Assembly (NCBI GenBank): GCA_013112715.1
Contig: JABFGB010000023.1
Coordinates: 46,451-110,450 of the forward strand
Direction of reading: 5' to 3'
Length of the DNA stretch: 64,000 bases
Source: Chloroflexota bacterium
Lineage (GTDB): Bacteria; Chloroflexota; Anaerolineae; Aggregatilineales; J027
Shown: positions 44,169-53,605 of the stretch, one piece after another
How the letters are laid out: each line of letters starts with the position of its first letter
How positions within the stretch are numbered: position 1 is the first letter of the stretch
Notes under the pieces: generated by a model
What the model was told of the DNA's origin: nothing
Seen by the model: the letters and a program-made list of their open reading frames with translations, nothing else
The model's database searches: none
Program-made: the position numbers and the translations under genes

Positions 44169-45526
44169 TAAGCCTCAGCGGGTGTTAATTCTTCTTCACT
44201 GATTGGAAAATCACGGGTCACTTCCCAACGCGGGAGGTGATAGGTGCGCTCGGCTTCCTCTGCAAGTTCGGCGCGGAAATTGGGATGAGCAATATCAACT
44301 AGTGCCATTGCGCGTTCCCGAATAGTGCGTCCATACAAATCAGCAATTCCGTATTCTGTCGCTACAAAATGGACATCGTTGCGGGTTGTGACCACACCAG
44401 CACCCGATTTCAAAACTGGCACAATGCGACTAACCGTATCATCCTTCGCGGTGCTTGGCAGGGCGATAATGGGCAATCCACCTTTGCTACGGGCCGCCCC
44501 CCGAACAAAGTCCAATTGACCGCCGACACCTGAATAGAAGTAGGGGCCAATGCTGTCTGCGCAAACTTGCCCCGTCAAATCTACTTCAATTGCGGAATTG
44601 ATGGCGACCATCTTGTCATTTTTGGCGATGAGGTAGGGATCGTTGACATATTCGGTGGGGTGGATTTCGACAATCGGATTGTCATTTACGAAATTATAGA
44701 GCCGTTTAGTACCAAGCATAAACCCTGCGATGATTTTGCCGGGGTGGAACGTCTTGCGTTCGCAGGTGATGACACCTTTATTGACCAGATCAATCACACC
44801 GTCGGAAAATAGTTCGGTGTGGACACCGAGGTGCTTGTGGTTAGTTAAATAATGTAGCACTGCCGTCGGAATACCCCCAATTCCGGTTTGCAGACATGCT
44901 CCGTCTGGAATCAGGGCTGCGATATGACGGGCAATCCGGTCGGTAATTTCGCCGCCAGCCGCCATATGGATTTCGGGGAGTTCATAATCTACTTCGACGA
45001 TGTAATCGAGTTTGGAGACGTGAATGAAACTGTCGCCGAGGGTGCGCGGCATCTTGGGGTTGACTTCGGCAATGATGATTTTGGAAGAATAGGCCGCAGT
45101 TCTGGTGACGCCGACTTCAATGCCAAACGAACAGTAACCGTGATCGTCAGGCGGACTGACCTGAATCAGGGCCACATCAATCGGCAGACGGCCTGATGAA
45201 AATAGCCCCGGGATTTCCGAGAGGAAAGCAGGGGTAAAGTCGGCACGCCCATCATTGACGGCTTGACGCACGTTCTCACTAATGAACAAGGTGTTGACCC
45301 GTAGATGGGGGGTCATTTCGGGCGCGACATACTCACTGCCTGCCATTGCCAAGACCTGCACGATTTCGACATCGCACAGATTAGGGGCATAGTCTATTAA
45401 TGCTTTGAGTAGGGTTTGGGGAACTGAGCAGTTGCCAGTCAGAAAAACACGATTTTTGTTTTTAACCATGCTGATGGCTTTAGCTGCGGATACAAGTTTT
45501 GGCTGATATTGGTTAAGCCATTCCAT
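44168..45526 (-). CDS. Acetyl-CoA hydrolase/CoA-transferase family protein
   Basis: The 452-aa protein matches the 4-hydroxybutyrate/acetyl-CoA CoA-transferase family: IDVALIQVSPPDDHGYCSFG, the GIGGIPTAV loop near residue 224, and HTELFSDGVIDL, whose Glu is the catalytic residue that forms the acyl-CoA thioester. The C-terminal part is LVTTRNDVHFVATEYGIADLYGRTIRERA-like. It exchanges CoA between acetyl-CoA and another acid. The ATG at 45526 follows GGAGG 8 bp upstream; an earlier ATG at 45550 has none. It could release acetate or activate carboxylates. Confidence 0.9.
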   Translation of the reverse strand: MEWLNQYQPKLVSAAKAISMVKNKNRVFLTGNCSVPQTLLKALIDYAPNLCDVEIVQVLAMAGSEYVAPEMTPHLRVNTLFISENVRQAVNDGRADFTPAFLSEIPGLFSSGRLPIDVALIQVSPPDDHGYCSFGIEVGVTRTAAYSSKIIIAEVNPKMPRTLGDSFIHVSKLDYIVEVDYELPEIHMAAGGEITDRIARHIAALIPDGACLQTGIGGIPTAVLHYLTNHKHLGVHTELFSDGVIDLVNKGVITCERKTFHPGKIIAGFMLGTKRLYNFVNDNPIVEIHPTEYVNDPYLIAKNDKMVAINSAIEVDLTGQVCADSIGPYFYSGVGGQLDFVRGAARSKGGLPIIALPSTAKDDTVSRIVPVLKSGAGVVTTRNDVHFVATEYGIADLYGRTIRERAMALVDIAHPNFRAELAEEAERTYHLPRWEVTRDFPISEEELTPAEA

Positions 45527-45767
45527 TTGTGTGGCCTCCGGTAACTTCATCTGATCGGTAAAGCGGGTGAGTTTTAATTGGCAAAGTAAGTCTCACTCCT
45601 TCTGTCAGACTTGATACTAAAAGTATTGGGCTAGATTTGTCAGTTCAAAATGAGACTATCCGCGTAGGCCGAAAGTCACTCTTTTTTCGTTAGGGGGGTG
45701 GGGTGGTCACACATCCGAATGCGGGGTAGACTTCAAGGTGCATTTCTTCCTCCAAAGGAGCTTTTAC

Positions 45768-46676
45768 GTGTTGACTCGTGCAGCCACTTCTAACACCCTT
45801 CAGGCGATTCTTAAGCTGACCCGCTGGCAAGAATTTTGGGCTTTTACGTCCATCCTAACGTGGTTAGGAGGGCTGCTGGCCTATGAAGTGCGTGGCGCGA
45901 CCTTAGACTGGCGTTTATTTGTGGTGTTTATCGCCAATATGAGTGCGATGGCCTATGCCTTTATGATTAATGATATTGAGGACGCAGTGGATGATACCCA
46001 TGATCCAGATCGCGCTCGCCGTAATCCAATTTCAAGCGGCGAACTATCCAAAAAAGTAGGTTGGACAGCCTCAATTATCATGTTTGCCATGTCTGCGATT
46101 TGTTACGCACTGGCAGGCTGGCGGGCTTTCATAGTAGGAGCGGTTATTTTAATTTTGGCACACCTCTATTCGTGGCATTTGGTACGCCTAAAAGCACGCC
46201 CACTGGTGGATATTTTGTCGCACGCCATGTTTCTGAGTACCCTGTTATTTTTGGCAGCGTTTTTCATCTACACTACACATATTGGCTATTTATGGACGAT
46301 GGTCTTGGGGACATTTTTGATTTCGGCCTATGGTCAACTCTATAACCAAGTACGGGATTATGAAGCCGACCGAGCAGCTGGACTTCATAATACTGCCAGT
46401 GTTTTGGGGCTACGCATCACACAAATCTTAGCTCCGGCTTCGGTGGTAGGGGCATTATTAGGTTTTTTGGCAACGATTTTAATGGGGGCATTCCCCATCT
46501 GGCTGTTGCCAGTATTGATCGTGACGATAGTTGTAGTACATATTGCCCTGCGAAATGTAAAAACGGATATGCGGGGTAGTGAGACTGATGATAATATTGC
46601 ATTGGTACAGCGTGAGTTCTTGACCGTCGTCAATACTTTGATGCTAGTATGGTTGATTGTAGCTTTGGTTTCATGA
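45768..46676 (+). CDS. UbiA-family prenyltransferase
   Basis: This 302-aa protein has about eight membrane helices and the two Asp-rich motifs of the UbiA family: INDIEDAVDDTHDP in the first loop and QVRDYEADRAAG in the second, which bind Mg2+-prenyl diphosphate. It attaches or condenses an isoprenoid chain to an acceptor such as a quinone precursor, lipid or tetrapyrrole, which cannot be told here. The GTG start at 45768 has AAAGGAG 7 bp upstream; an in-frame ATG at 45738 has no site. The upstream 217-bp gap with the divergent CoA-transferase holds no gene. Confidence 0.88.
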   Translation: MLTRAATSNTLQAILKLTRWQEFWAFTSILTWLGGLLAYEVRGATLDWRLFVVFIANMSAMAYAFMINDIEDAVDDTHDPDRARRNPISSGELSKKVGWTASIIMFAMSAICYALAGWRAFIVGAVILILAHLYSWHLVRLKARPLVDILSHAMFLSTLLFLAAFFIYTTHIGYLWTMVLGTFLISAYGQLYNQVRDYEADRAAGLHNTASVLGLRITQILAPASVVGALLGFLATILMGAFPIWLLPVLIVTIVVVHIALRNVKTDMRGSETDDNIALVQREFLTVVNTLMLVWLIVALVS

Positions 46677-46696
46677 ATTAGTACAAGTTCGAATCT

Positions 46697-49048
46697 ATGG
46701 AAGCTCTGACCCAAATCGCTTTGGATGTACTGCCATGTAAATTGGTATGGTTCATCGCGCGTCGTGAACAATTTTTGTATACCCATTCAATCAGTGCTAC
46801 TGGCGGCCCCGATACAGAAAATTTGTTTTTGTGGTTGATTCATAGTTACTGGCCTGATAAGTGCTTCCCCTATAAGCACAGTGATAACCCGCTGGCTGAA
46901 ATCTTGCTCAACAATGTGTCGTTGGTCAATCTCCATGCCGATCAATTAAAGACGGTCAATGGAGGGGCGCCGATTGCAAAGGCCTTAAAGCAGCTTGAAC
47001 TGGATTACATCAGCATTTTCCCGGTGATTGGGCCACATAATGAACCACTCGGCCTGCTGGTGACGGCTGCCTCCCAAGATGAAATATTGGATGATGGGCT
47101 GTCGCAAAAAATGACCCAACTCCTATGTCGCCAAGCCGTTTTGCAGCTTGAAAACGAACGACTGACGGAGAAAAGTGACATCACTGAGGCCTATCGGCGT
47201 GAACAAGAATTGGAGCAGCAAACCAAACGCCTTGAAGCCCTCAATCTGGCCTCCCGCGCGATCAGTTCCGCGCTGTCTCTGCCGGAAGTTGTGGAAACGA
47301 TTTTGTCTTCTGCGAAACAAGTTGTACAAAGCGTCGTCGCTTCAATCTTGTTACGCGATTCAGATAACCCTGATGAATTGATTTACGTGGCGACAGTTGG
47401 ACCCTATGCTGAAACACGACACGGCCAACGTATCCCATTGGGTCACGGCATACCGGGGTGGGTCGCTTTTCAAGCCCAACCACTGCTTATTCAGGATGTC
47501 GCCAACGATCCCCTCTTTGGTCCAGATACCTTTCGTGATCCCCATCTCAATATCAATTCTGTTGCGGCTGTACCACTCAAAAGTGCCGATACCGTGATTG
47601 GTGTGTTAGAGGTTATCAATAAGGAATTGGGGGTTTTTAACGAAGGGGATTTAGCCGTGCTAGAAAGTCTTGGTGCATCTGCGGCTGTGGCTATTCATAA
47701 TGCCAGCCTCCATGACCAAACCCAACGTCGCCTAACGGAACTGAGTATTTTGTTGGAGGCGAGTGAAGCTGTGTCGACGACGATGGAATTTGAAATCATC
47801 TTGGAACACATCATTAGTCGTCTGCGAGAGACGCTTGATATTCAACGCACGCTACTCATCACGCATGATGTTGACCGAAATCGTTGGATTAGTCGGGCAG
47901 AAGTCGTTCTCTCTATCCCCTCAAATTTGCACGATACGGTAGAAATACGCCGGACTACATGGGACAGCACACAGGGGCCAGTCTGGGATTTGGAACAATA
48001 TCCGATCATGCAATCGGTGGTGTCCGAGGGTCAGCCCTATTTTGTACTGGTGGATAATGACAAAAACCTACCGGGGGATCAAGTCTATTTGAGGAGTATG
48101 GGAGTCGGGGGATGTCTGATCGTGCCACTCATCACCTATGGGCAGATCGTCGGCCTATTGTTGTTAATGACACACGAACGTCGCCCCTTTGATTCCAGCG
48201 AATTTTCCTTGTGTCAAGGGATTGCCAATATCGTGGCGAATGCACTGGAAAACGTGAATCTCTATTCCTCCTTGGATCAACGGGCTAAGGCTCTCGAAAA
48301 GGCGTATCGGGAACTTGAGGATAATGACCGCATTAAAGACCAATTGCTGCAAAATCTATCGCACGAACTCAGTACCCCGCTCACGCATGTGTTGGGTTAT
48401 ATGAGTTTGTTGATTGATGGGCATTTTGGCGAACTGAATGTTGAGCAACTCAAAACCTCCGAGTTGGTGATTCAGAAATCCCAGCGGATTGCGGATTTGG
48501 TCAAGGACATTATCGCCGCGCATTCCACTAGCAGCGGGATGCTCGATTTCGCTACAGCGCGGTTGGAACAGGTGGCTACCTTAGCGGCCCGTTCACTAAG
48601 TGGAAAAGCTGAATCTGCCAATATTCGCATCTTGCTACGTGCCCAACCCAATTTGCCGTCAGTCACAATTGACCGGGTCAAGATTACTGAAGTATTTGAA
48701 GCCCTAATTGACAACGCCATCAAATTTAGTGAGGGCGGTTCAAGCATCGAAATAACGATTGTGGATACCAATTCGCCGATGGTGCAAGTCAGTGTACGCG
48801 ACGAGGGTATTGGCATTCCCCCCGAAGAACACGAGCGCATTTTCCGCCGGTTTTATCAAGTGGATGGCAGCACAACCCGTCAATATGGTGGCACGGGATT
48901 AGGACTTGCCATCGCTGCCAGTGTTATCAAAGGACACGGTGGCAAAATTTGGGTAGAAAGTGAAGTGGGGCAGGGGGCCTGTTTCTTTTTTACCATCCCC
49001 AAAGCAACCTCTCCTGCTCCATTTGACCGTCACAAGGCATTGGCCTAA
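46697..49048 (+). CDS. Multi-GAF-domain sensor histidine kinase
   Basis: The 783-aa protein has a divergent N-terminal GAF-like region, a clear GAF domain (about residues 185-345, with SVVASILLRDS, GIPGWVAFQAQPLLIQDVANDP and AAVPLKSADTVIGVLEVI), and a third GAF (about 355-520). A coiled-coil leads to the HisKA box NLSHELSTPLTHVLGYMSLL and an HATPase domain (DNAIKFSEGGSS, VSVRDEGIGIPPEEHERIFRRFYQVDG, GTGLGLAIAASV). There is no transmembrane segment, so it is cytosolic. No response regulator is adjacent; the stand-alone receivers in this window are possible partners. Confidence 0.93.
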   Translation: MEALTQIALDVLPCKLVWFIARREQFLYTHSISATGGPDTENLFLWLIHSYWPDKCFPYKHSDNPLAEILLNNVSLVNLHADQLKTVNGGAPIAKALKQLELDYISIFPVIGPHNEPLGLLVTAASQDEILDDGLSQKMTQLLCRQAVLQLENERLTEKSDITEAYRREQELEQQTKRLEALNLASRAISSALSLPEVVETILSSAKQVVQSVVASILLRDSDNPDELIYVATVGPYAETRHGQRIPLGHGIPGWVAFQAQPLLIQDVANDPLFGPDTFRDPHLNINSVAAVPLKSADTVIGVLEVINKELGVFNEGDLAVLESLGASAAVAIHNASLHDQTQRRLTELSILLEASEAVSTTMEFEIILEHIISRLRETLDIQRTLLITHDVDRNRWISRAEVVLSIPSNLHDTVEIRRTTWDSTQGPVWDLEQYPIMQSVVSEGQPYFVLVDNDKNLPGDQVYLRSMGVGGCLIVPLITYGQIVGLLLLMTHERRPFDSSEFSLCQGIANIVANALENVNLYSSLDQRAKALEKAYRELEDNDRIKDQLLQNLSHELSTPLTHVLGYMSLLIDGHFGELNVEQLKTSELVIQKSQRIADLVKDIIAAHSTSSGMLDFATARLEQVATLAARSLSGKAESANIRILLRAQPNLPSVTIDRVKITEVFEALIDNAIKFSEGGSSIEITIVDTNSPMVQVSVRDEGIGIPPEEHERIFRRFYQVDGSTTRQYGGTGLGLAIAASVIKGHGGKIWVESEVGQGACFFFTIPKATSPAPFDRHKALA

Positions 49049-49125
49049 TCCGCGAAACTTGATAATCGAGAAAAACGTATAATGAATTTAGACCGATTTT
49101 TTGGCTAAAGGCGGGTTATTTCATT

Positions 49126-49476
49126 ATGAAAGATATTGGACGATTTATTGCGACGGGAACGATTTGGTTGGTTTTTTTGGGCGTCATGATTGCGGTTTTT
49201 GAATCTAACGCTAATAGCAATATTGGCGGAGGAAACCTTGTAGCGATTATCGCTATTCTTGCCATTGCCGCCACCATAGCGACCTTGGGCGTCAATAATC
49301 ATGATTTTACTTCTGGTGATCAGACCCGCGAAGAAGCCGAGCGCAAAAAACTCAAACGCACTGAGCAGAGCCGCATCGAACGCCTGATGCAGTTGATGGA
49401 CGAGGATGATATTGTCGAATTGGAAGAGGTACTCAAAGAGCGCGAGGTTGCCGCAATTCGACGGACGGATAATTAA
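49126..49476 (+). CDS. Small membrane protein with cytoplasmic charged helix
   Basis: This is a 116-aa protein with two hydrophobic segments (about residues 8-27 and 36-58) joined by an Asn/Gly-rich turn. After them comes a highly charged tail (REEAERKKLKRTEQSRIERLMQLMDEDDIVELEEVLKEREV) that is likely helical or coiled-coil. The tail resembles those of small Chloroflexota signalling or SHOCT-like proteins, but no function is known. A TATAAT near 49079 may be its promoter. Confidence 0.7.
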   Translation: MKDIGRFIATGTIWLVFLGVMIAVFESNANSNIGGGNLVAIIAILAIAATIATLGVNNHDFTSGDQTREEAERKKLKRTEQSRIERLMQLMDEDDIVELEEVLKEREVAAIRRTDN

Positions 49477-49598
49477 TGTCAGTAAAATGTAAGGTTTTGA
49501 GAGGCGAAGCGTATTTGTGCCGTGATATGCGAGTCGAGTAGTTTTTTCCCCTCTGTGGCATTTTGGAAATATCGACTTTCCAAACTAGGTATCTTGCT

Positions 49599-51731
49599 AT
49601 GCCACAAACTATAAAAACTACTGCTGCTATATTTGTAACATTTGCTCTAGTGCTCGGCGGAATGATTTACCATCCCGAAGAATCCCTCGCTTTTTACAGA
49701 ACAGTTCATGTTGGGCGGGGTAGTATTCACAATGTAGCATGGAATTCCACAGGTGAGTTGCTTGCTGTAGACACTAGCAGAGCAACTTGGATTTACACCT
49801 CGCAATTAGAGGATGTTATGCACCTTGAGGAAAATCAGCATCCTGCTTTTAGCCCCGATGGACAATGGTTAGCTACTGCGAATTCTTCGTATCAAATTGA
49901 ACTCTGGGGTGCCGATAATTTTCAACATCTTAGCTCTTTGCGAGGCCATCACCATGAGGTAACTCAAATTGCTTGGCATCCATCTAACCCCAATCAAATT
50001 GCTAGTATTGATTCATCGGGGGAATTGATTATCTGGGATGTATTGAACCATTCAATAGTATTTCGTGGGCATGACATTAAAAACCCGGTGAAAATTACTT
50101 GGAATCCTAGTGGAGATCGTCTGGCGGCTGTCAATGATATGGTGGAAGTGACTATTTGGGACGCGAACAATTTGAGGCTCTATGCCCATCTTGACCCGAT
50201 GCTTTATTGGGATGCTTGGGGGTATATAGATTTTGAGTGGCGCAGCGATACGATGTTTGCTCGTGGTTGGTCGGGCGATGGTGGGGGTTATGAAGAATGG
50301 GATATAACAACGATGGCCCAGACTCCCCAATTATCAGGTTGGGGCTGGACAGGTATGGATAGTAGTGGTTTGGGTGTAAAGTCACTCAGCCCAGACCGTC
50401 AGTATGAAACTGAAGACAACGTAATCTATCGCCTTGCTGATAGGGTAGGAGTAGCGGCTATCCCCATTAGTAATTGGCCCAGTACCGTTTGGTCATCAGA
50501 TAGCTCAAAGATCGCAGCATATAATTATCTGAGTCAACTGGTTATTTATGATTTCCAAAATAAGCAATTGATTGCTCGTAGTGATATTCATGCGAGGATC
50601 GGAAATACGGTGAGTTGGCGTGACGATAATCGCATCATAGCAACCGCAAGCCGCATTAATCAGGTTCTTCTATGGAATGCTCAGACGGGAGCTTATTTGG
50701 CATCCTTAGACGACCATATAGGGGAAGTTTCTGTTATCGAATGGCAACCGGGAGGAACCCTTGTCGCTACTGTGGTCTGGGGAAACAGCACATTTGCAAG
50801 TGATGACCCAACGGTAAGGGTTTGGGATACGGCGCATATAACAGATCCTATGAAGCCAGTTGCCAGTTTATATTTTCCGGGTGGTGTGGGTGGCATTGCT
50901 TGGAACCATGATGGAACGGGCCTAGCGATCACTGCTGCGGGAACTCTGAATATTTGGAATCCTAAAACTCGATCTTATACACTGCAAGTTGATTTGTTAC
51001 AGGTTCTTGTTTGGGAATATGCGCGTTTTCACAACCCAGAATGGAGCCGTAATGATGATATCCTAACGATCCCGGCTTCAAGCTCTGGGAGTGGAGGAAT
51101 CGTAGTTTTAATCGATGCCAGAACAGGCCAACCATTAAATGGAGGGTCTCCAAACTATGCCAGTGACTATGTATGGTCATCAGATAACCGACTCATTTGG
51201 GCCAATTGGGGAAGTTATGGTTGTGGTGGTGCTCCGCCACCCATTTATAACGTGACTTTAGGGGTGGGGTATAACCCGAACCATTCCAATGTGGGTTCGA
51301 TTTATAATTCTACCCATAATACCTCTACAATGCCGGGGATAGTGCAAGATGCGAAATTTACCAATAATGGTGATCGCCTTGCTGGATTAGATAGCGCTGG
51401 AAATCTTATTGTCTGGTACATGGAGAATGATAAACCTCAACCAGCTATTCGAGATGTTGAAAACTTTGATTGGAGTCCAGATGGGGAACTTTTGCTTGTT
51501 GACCGTGAGGATAAACCAGTTCAAATTATAGATAGTCGCTCAGGTCGAGTTTTTGCAACCCTTGAAGAAATGCCGTATCTATCATGGGAAAATATGGCGC
51601 GATGGACAAACGATAGCCGTCGTCTTGCAGCAGTGACCGATGGCACATTGACAATTTGGGATAGCCAGCCGAAATGTTCTCTTGGCGGGGATTTGCTGGG
51701 GATTTTTGACGAAAAACGCTGGTGTGAATAA
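49599..51731 (+). CDS. Membrane-anchored WD40-repeat protein
   Basis: This 710-aa protein has one N-terminal hydrophobic segment (AAIFVTFALVLGGMIY), acting as signal or anchor, then at least ten WD40-type blades. Repeats such as ITQIAWHPSNPNQIASIDSSGELIIWD-like units recur, with variants ending in IWD, LWN, VWD and IWN. It probably forms one or two propellers outside the membrane that act as a binding scaffold. The ATG at 49599 is preferred over a TTG at 49563. The gene is visibly more A+T-rich than the surrounding genes, which suggests transfer or weak codon selection. Confidence 0.85.
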   Translation: MPQTIKTTAAIFVTFALVLGGMIYHPEESLAFYRTVHVGRGSIHNVAWNSTGELLAVDTSRATWIYTSQLEDVMHLEENQHPAFSPDGQWLATANSSYQIELWGADNFQHLSSLRGHHHEVTQIAWHPSNPNQIASIDSSGELIIWDVLNHSIVFRGHDIKNPVKITWNPSGDRLAAVNDMVEVTIWDANNLRLYAHLDPMLYWDAWGYIDFEWRSDTMFARGWSGDGGGYEEWDITTMAQTPQLSGWGWTGMDSSGLGVKSLSPDRQYETEDNVIYRLADRVGVAAIPISNWPSTVWSSDSSKIAAYNYLSQLVIYDFQNKQLIARSDIHARIGNTVSWRDDNRIIATASRINQVLLWNAQTGAYLASLDDHIGEVSVIEWQPGGTLVATVVWGNSTFASDDPTVRVWDTAHITDPMKPVASLYFPGGVGGIAWNHDGTGLAITAAGTLNIWNPKTRSYTLQVDLLQVLVWEYARFHNPEWSRNDDILTIPASSSGSGGIVVLIDARTGQPLNGGSPNYASDYVWSSDNRLIWANWGSYGCGGAPPPIYNVTLGVGYNPNHSNVGSIYNSTHNTSTMPGIVQDAKFTNNGDRLAGLDSAGNLIVWYMENDKPQPAIRDVENFDWSPDGELLLVDREDKPVQIIDSRSGRVFATLEEMPYLSWENMARWTNDSRRLAAVTDGTLTIWDSQPKCSLGGDLLGIFDEKRWCE

Positions 51732-51741
51732 CGAGGAGAAT

Positions 51742-51771
51742 TGGAGTGGGATGTTTGATAACCCCACTCCA
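51742..51771. terminator. Bidirectional hairpin between WD40 gene and etfA
   Basis: Perfect 9-bp arms TGGAGTGGG (51742-51750) and CCCACTCCA (51763-51771) enclose 12 nt in the gap between the convergent WD40 and etfA genes. No U-run is present on either side. Confidence 0.6.
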
Positions 51772-51784
51772 GGCTATAGCCAAT

Positions 51785-52753
51785 TTACTTGCCCAAGCGT
51801 TCCTTGAATGCCTTTGTCAATTCTGGCAGGAACTCAAACAGATCATGCACGACGCCATAACGGGCCAGTTTGAAAATGGGCGCTTCCCCGTCTTTGTTGA
51901 TCGCCACGATGGTTTTGCTGGTACGCATCCCCGCTTGATGCTGAATCGCGCCGGAAATCCCACAGGCAATATATAAATCAGGGCTGACGACCTTGCCCGT
52001 TTGCCCCACTTGATGGGCATAGGGAATCCATCCGGCGTCCACTGTGGCGCGACTGGCTCCGACAGCACCACCCAAGACGGCGGCGAGTTCACGCACAGGT
52101 TTGAATCCATCCGGCCCACCGACCCCGCGTCCACCAGACACGATAATCGCCGCATCCGACAAATTGACCTGTCCAACGCTTTCCTCAAACGAAACCTGTT
52201 TGGTCACAATCTGGTCTTCACTTAGCACCGGGGCGACACTAGTGACCTCCCCGCTGCGGCTGGTATCGGGAGCAAGGGCTTTAAATGCACGGTTACGGAG
52301 CGTGGCAAACTGTGGGCCGCTGCCGACATAGGCTTCGGTGGAAATGACCTTACCGGAATATACCGCACGGGTCGCCACCAGCTTGCCGCCTTCGACCTTC
52401 AAATCGGTGACATCGCTGAGGATACCCGCGTCCAAATCGGCAGATGCACCGCCCATGACCTCGCGGCCTCGCACCGTCGCGGCGGCCAATACAAAGTCGG
52501 GGTTATTATCCTTGACCACCTTTGACAGCAGGGCGGTATACGGTTCGGCGCGGAAATCTGCCAGTGTTGCATCATCCGCCTTAATGACCTTTTTTGCACC
52601 ATAGGCAAAGGCTTCTTTGACCACTTCATCCACGCCCTTGCCAAACACCAACGCGGTGACATCACCGAGGCTGCTGCCAAGACCAAGCGCCTCACGGGAG
52701 GCCTGCACCAGTTTGCCATTAAAATGTTCTGCCCAGACAAAAACGTTCGCCAT
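51785..52753 (-). CDS. etfA: Electron transfer flavoprotein alpha subunit
   Basis: The 322-aa protein begins with NVFVWAEHFNGKLVQASREALG. It has the C-terminal FAD domain with IIVSGGRGVGGPDGFKPVRELAAVLGGAVGASR, the catalytic-Arg region, then GWIPYAHQVGQTGKVVSPDLYIACGISGAIQHQAGM. It accepts electrons from acyl-CoA dehydrogenases and passes them towards the quinone pool or ferredoxin. It is co-transcribed with etfB, whose stop lies 2 bp upstream, and the acyl-CoA dehydrogenase of the same strand. The FAD-binding residues look intact. Confidence 0.96.
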   Translation of the reverse strand: MANVFVWAEHFNGKLVQASREALGLGSSLGDVTALVFGKGVDEVVKEAFAYGAKKVIKADDATLADFRAEPYTALLSKVVKDNNPDFVLAAATVRGREVMGGASADLDAGILSDVTDLKVEGGKLVATRAVYSGKVISTEAYVGSGPQFATLRNRAFKALAPDTSRSGEVTSVAPVLSEDQIVTKQVSFEESVGQVNLSDAAIIVSGGRGVGGPDGFKPVRELAAVLGGAVGASRATVDAGWIPYAHQVGQTGKVVSPDLYIACGISGAIQHQAGMRTSKTIVAINKDGEAPIFKLARYGVVHDLFEFLPELTKAFKERLGK

Positions 52754-52755
52754 TG

Positions 52756-53535
52756 TTAAATCACCTTCGCTTCAATCAGTTTATCCGCCAATTTTGCCGC
52801 TTTTTCGGCTGCCGATGCGCCTTCAATGATTTCGACCTCACCTTCAATCTTGGGGGGATTGGTATAAGCCGAGACTTGGGTTTGGCGTGTGCCAGCATCC
52901 AGACCGAGATCAGCCAGTGACCACACCGGAATTTCAGCTTTGGCAGCTTTGCGGATGCCGATAAACGAGGGGTATTTGGGTTCGTTGATGTCTTTGAGGA
53001 CGGCAATCACGGCGGGCAGTTTGCTGGTGACAATCTGTTTGCCCTGTTCCAACATACGCTCGACCTTAATGGTCTTGGCGGCAAAATCAATTTCGACAAT
53101 TTTGGAGACCGACCCCAAAACCGCATAACCCAATTTGCGGGCGACTTGGTAAACATGGACATCGCTGCCCAAGTCGGCAAATTCCTTACCGAAAATCACA
53201 AGGTCGGCATTGCCCAATTTTTGGATGGCGGCGGCGACGGCTTTGGCATAGAGCAGGCTATCCGCACCGACCAGCGCATCATCCCACACACGGGCGGCTT
53301 GGTCGAGGCCAATCGCTAATCCCTGCTTAAGCGCTTCGTTGTGCTCCTCCGTGCCAACGGTCAGGATGGTGGCTTGGCCTTTATGGGCTTCTTTTAAGAG
53401 AACGGCCTCGGTAACGGCATATTCGTCCCAAGGATTAATCACCATTGCCTCAGTCCATGTGGGTTTGCCGCTGGCATCCACAGTCACTTTGGCGGCGGTA
53501 TCAGGCGTAGATTTGGTAACCACTACAACGTGCAA
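52756..53535 (-). CDS. etfB: Electron transfer flavoprotein beta subunit
   Basis: The 259-aa protein has the EtfB pattern: MVINPWDEYAVTEAVLLKE, TVGTEEHNEALKQGLAIGLDQAARV and ADLVIFGKEFADLGSDVHVYQVARKLGYA, which form the AMP-binding subunit. It lies between the acyl-CoA dehydrogenase gene and etfA. The C-terminal arm includes GASAAEKAAKLADKLIEAKVI. Standard dehydrogenase-linked ETF is more likely than a bifurcating form, since no partner dehydrogenase for bifurcation is adjacent, but this cannot be proven here. Confidence 0.96.
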   Translation of the reverse strand: MHVVVVTKSTPDTAAKVTVDASGKPTWTEAMVINPWDEYAVTEAVLLKEAHKGQATILTVGTEEHNEALKQGLAIGLDQAARVWDDALVGADSLLYAKAVAAAIQKLGNADLVIFGKEFADLGSDVHVYQVARKLGYAVLGSVSKIVEIDFAAKTIKVERMLEQGKQIVTSKLPAVIAVLKDINEPKYPSFIGIRKAAKAEIPVWSLADLGLDAGTRQTQVSAYTNPPKIEGEVEIIEGASAAEKAAKLADKLIEAKVI

Positions 53536-53605
53536 CTGAAAACCCTCCTAAATTTTTGAATGATAATTTGAGAGCATGTCTTGGACTTGCCCTCTACAAA
53601 AACGT

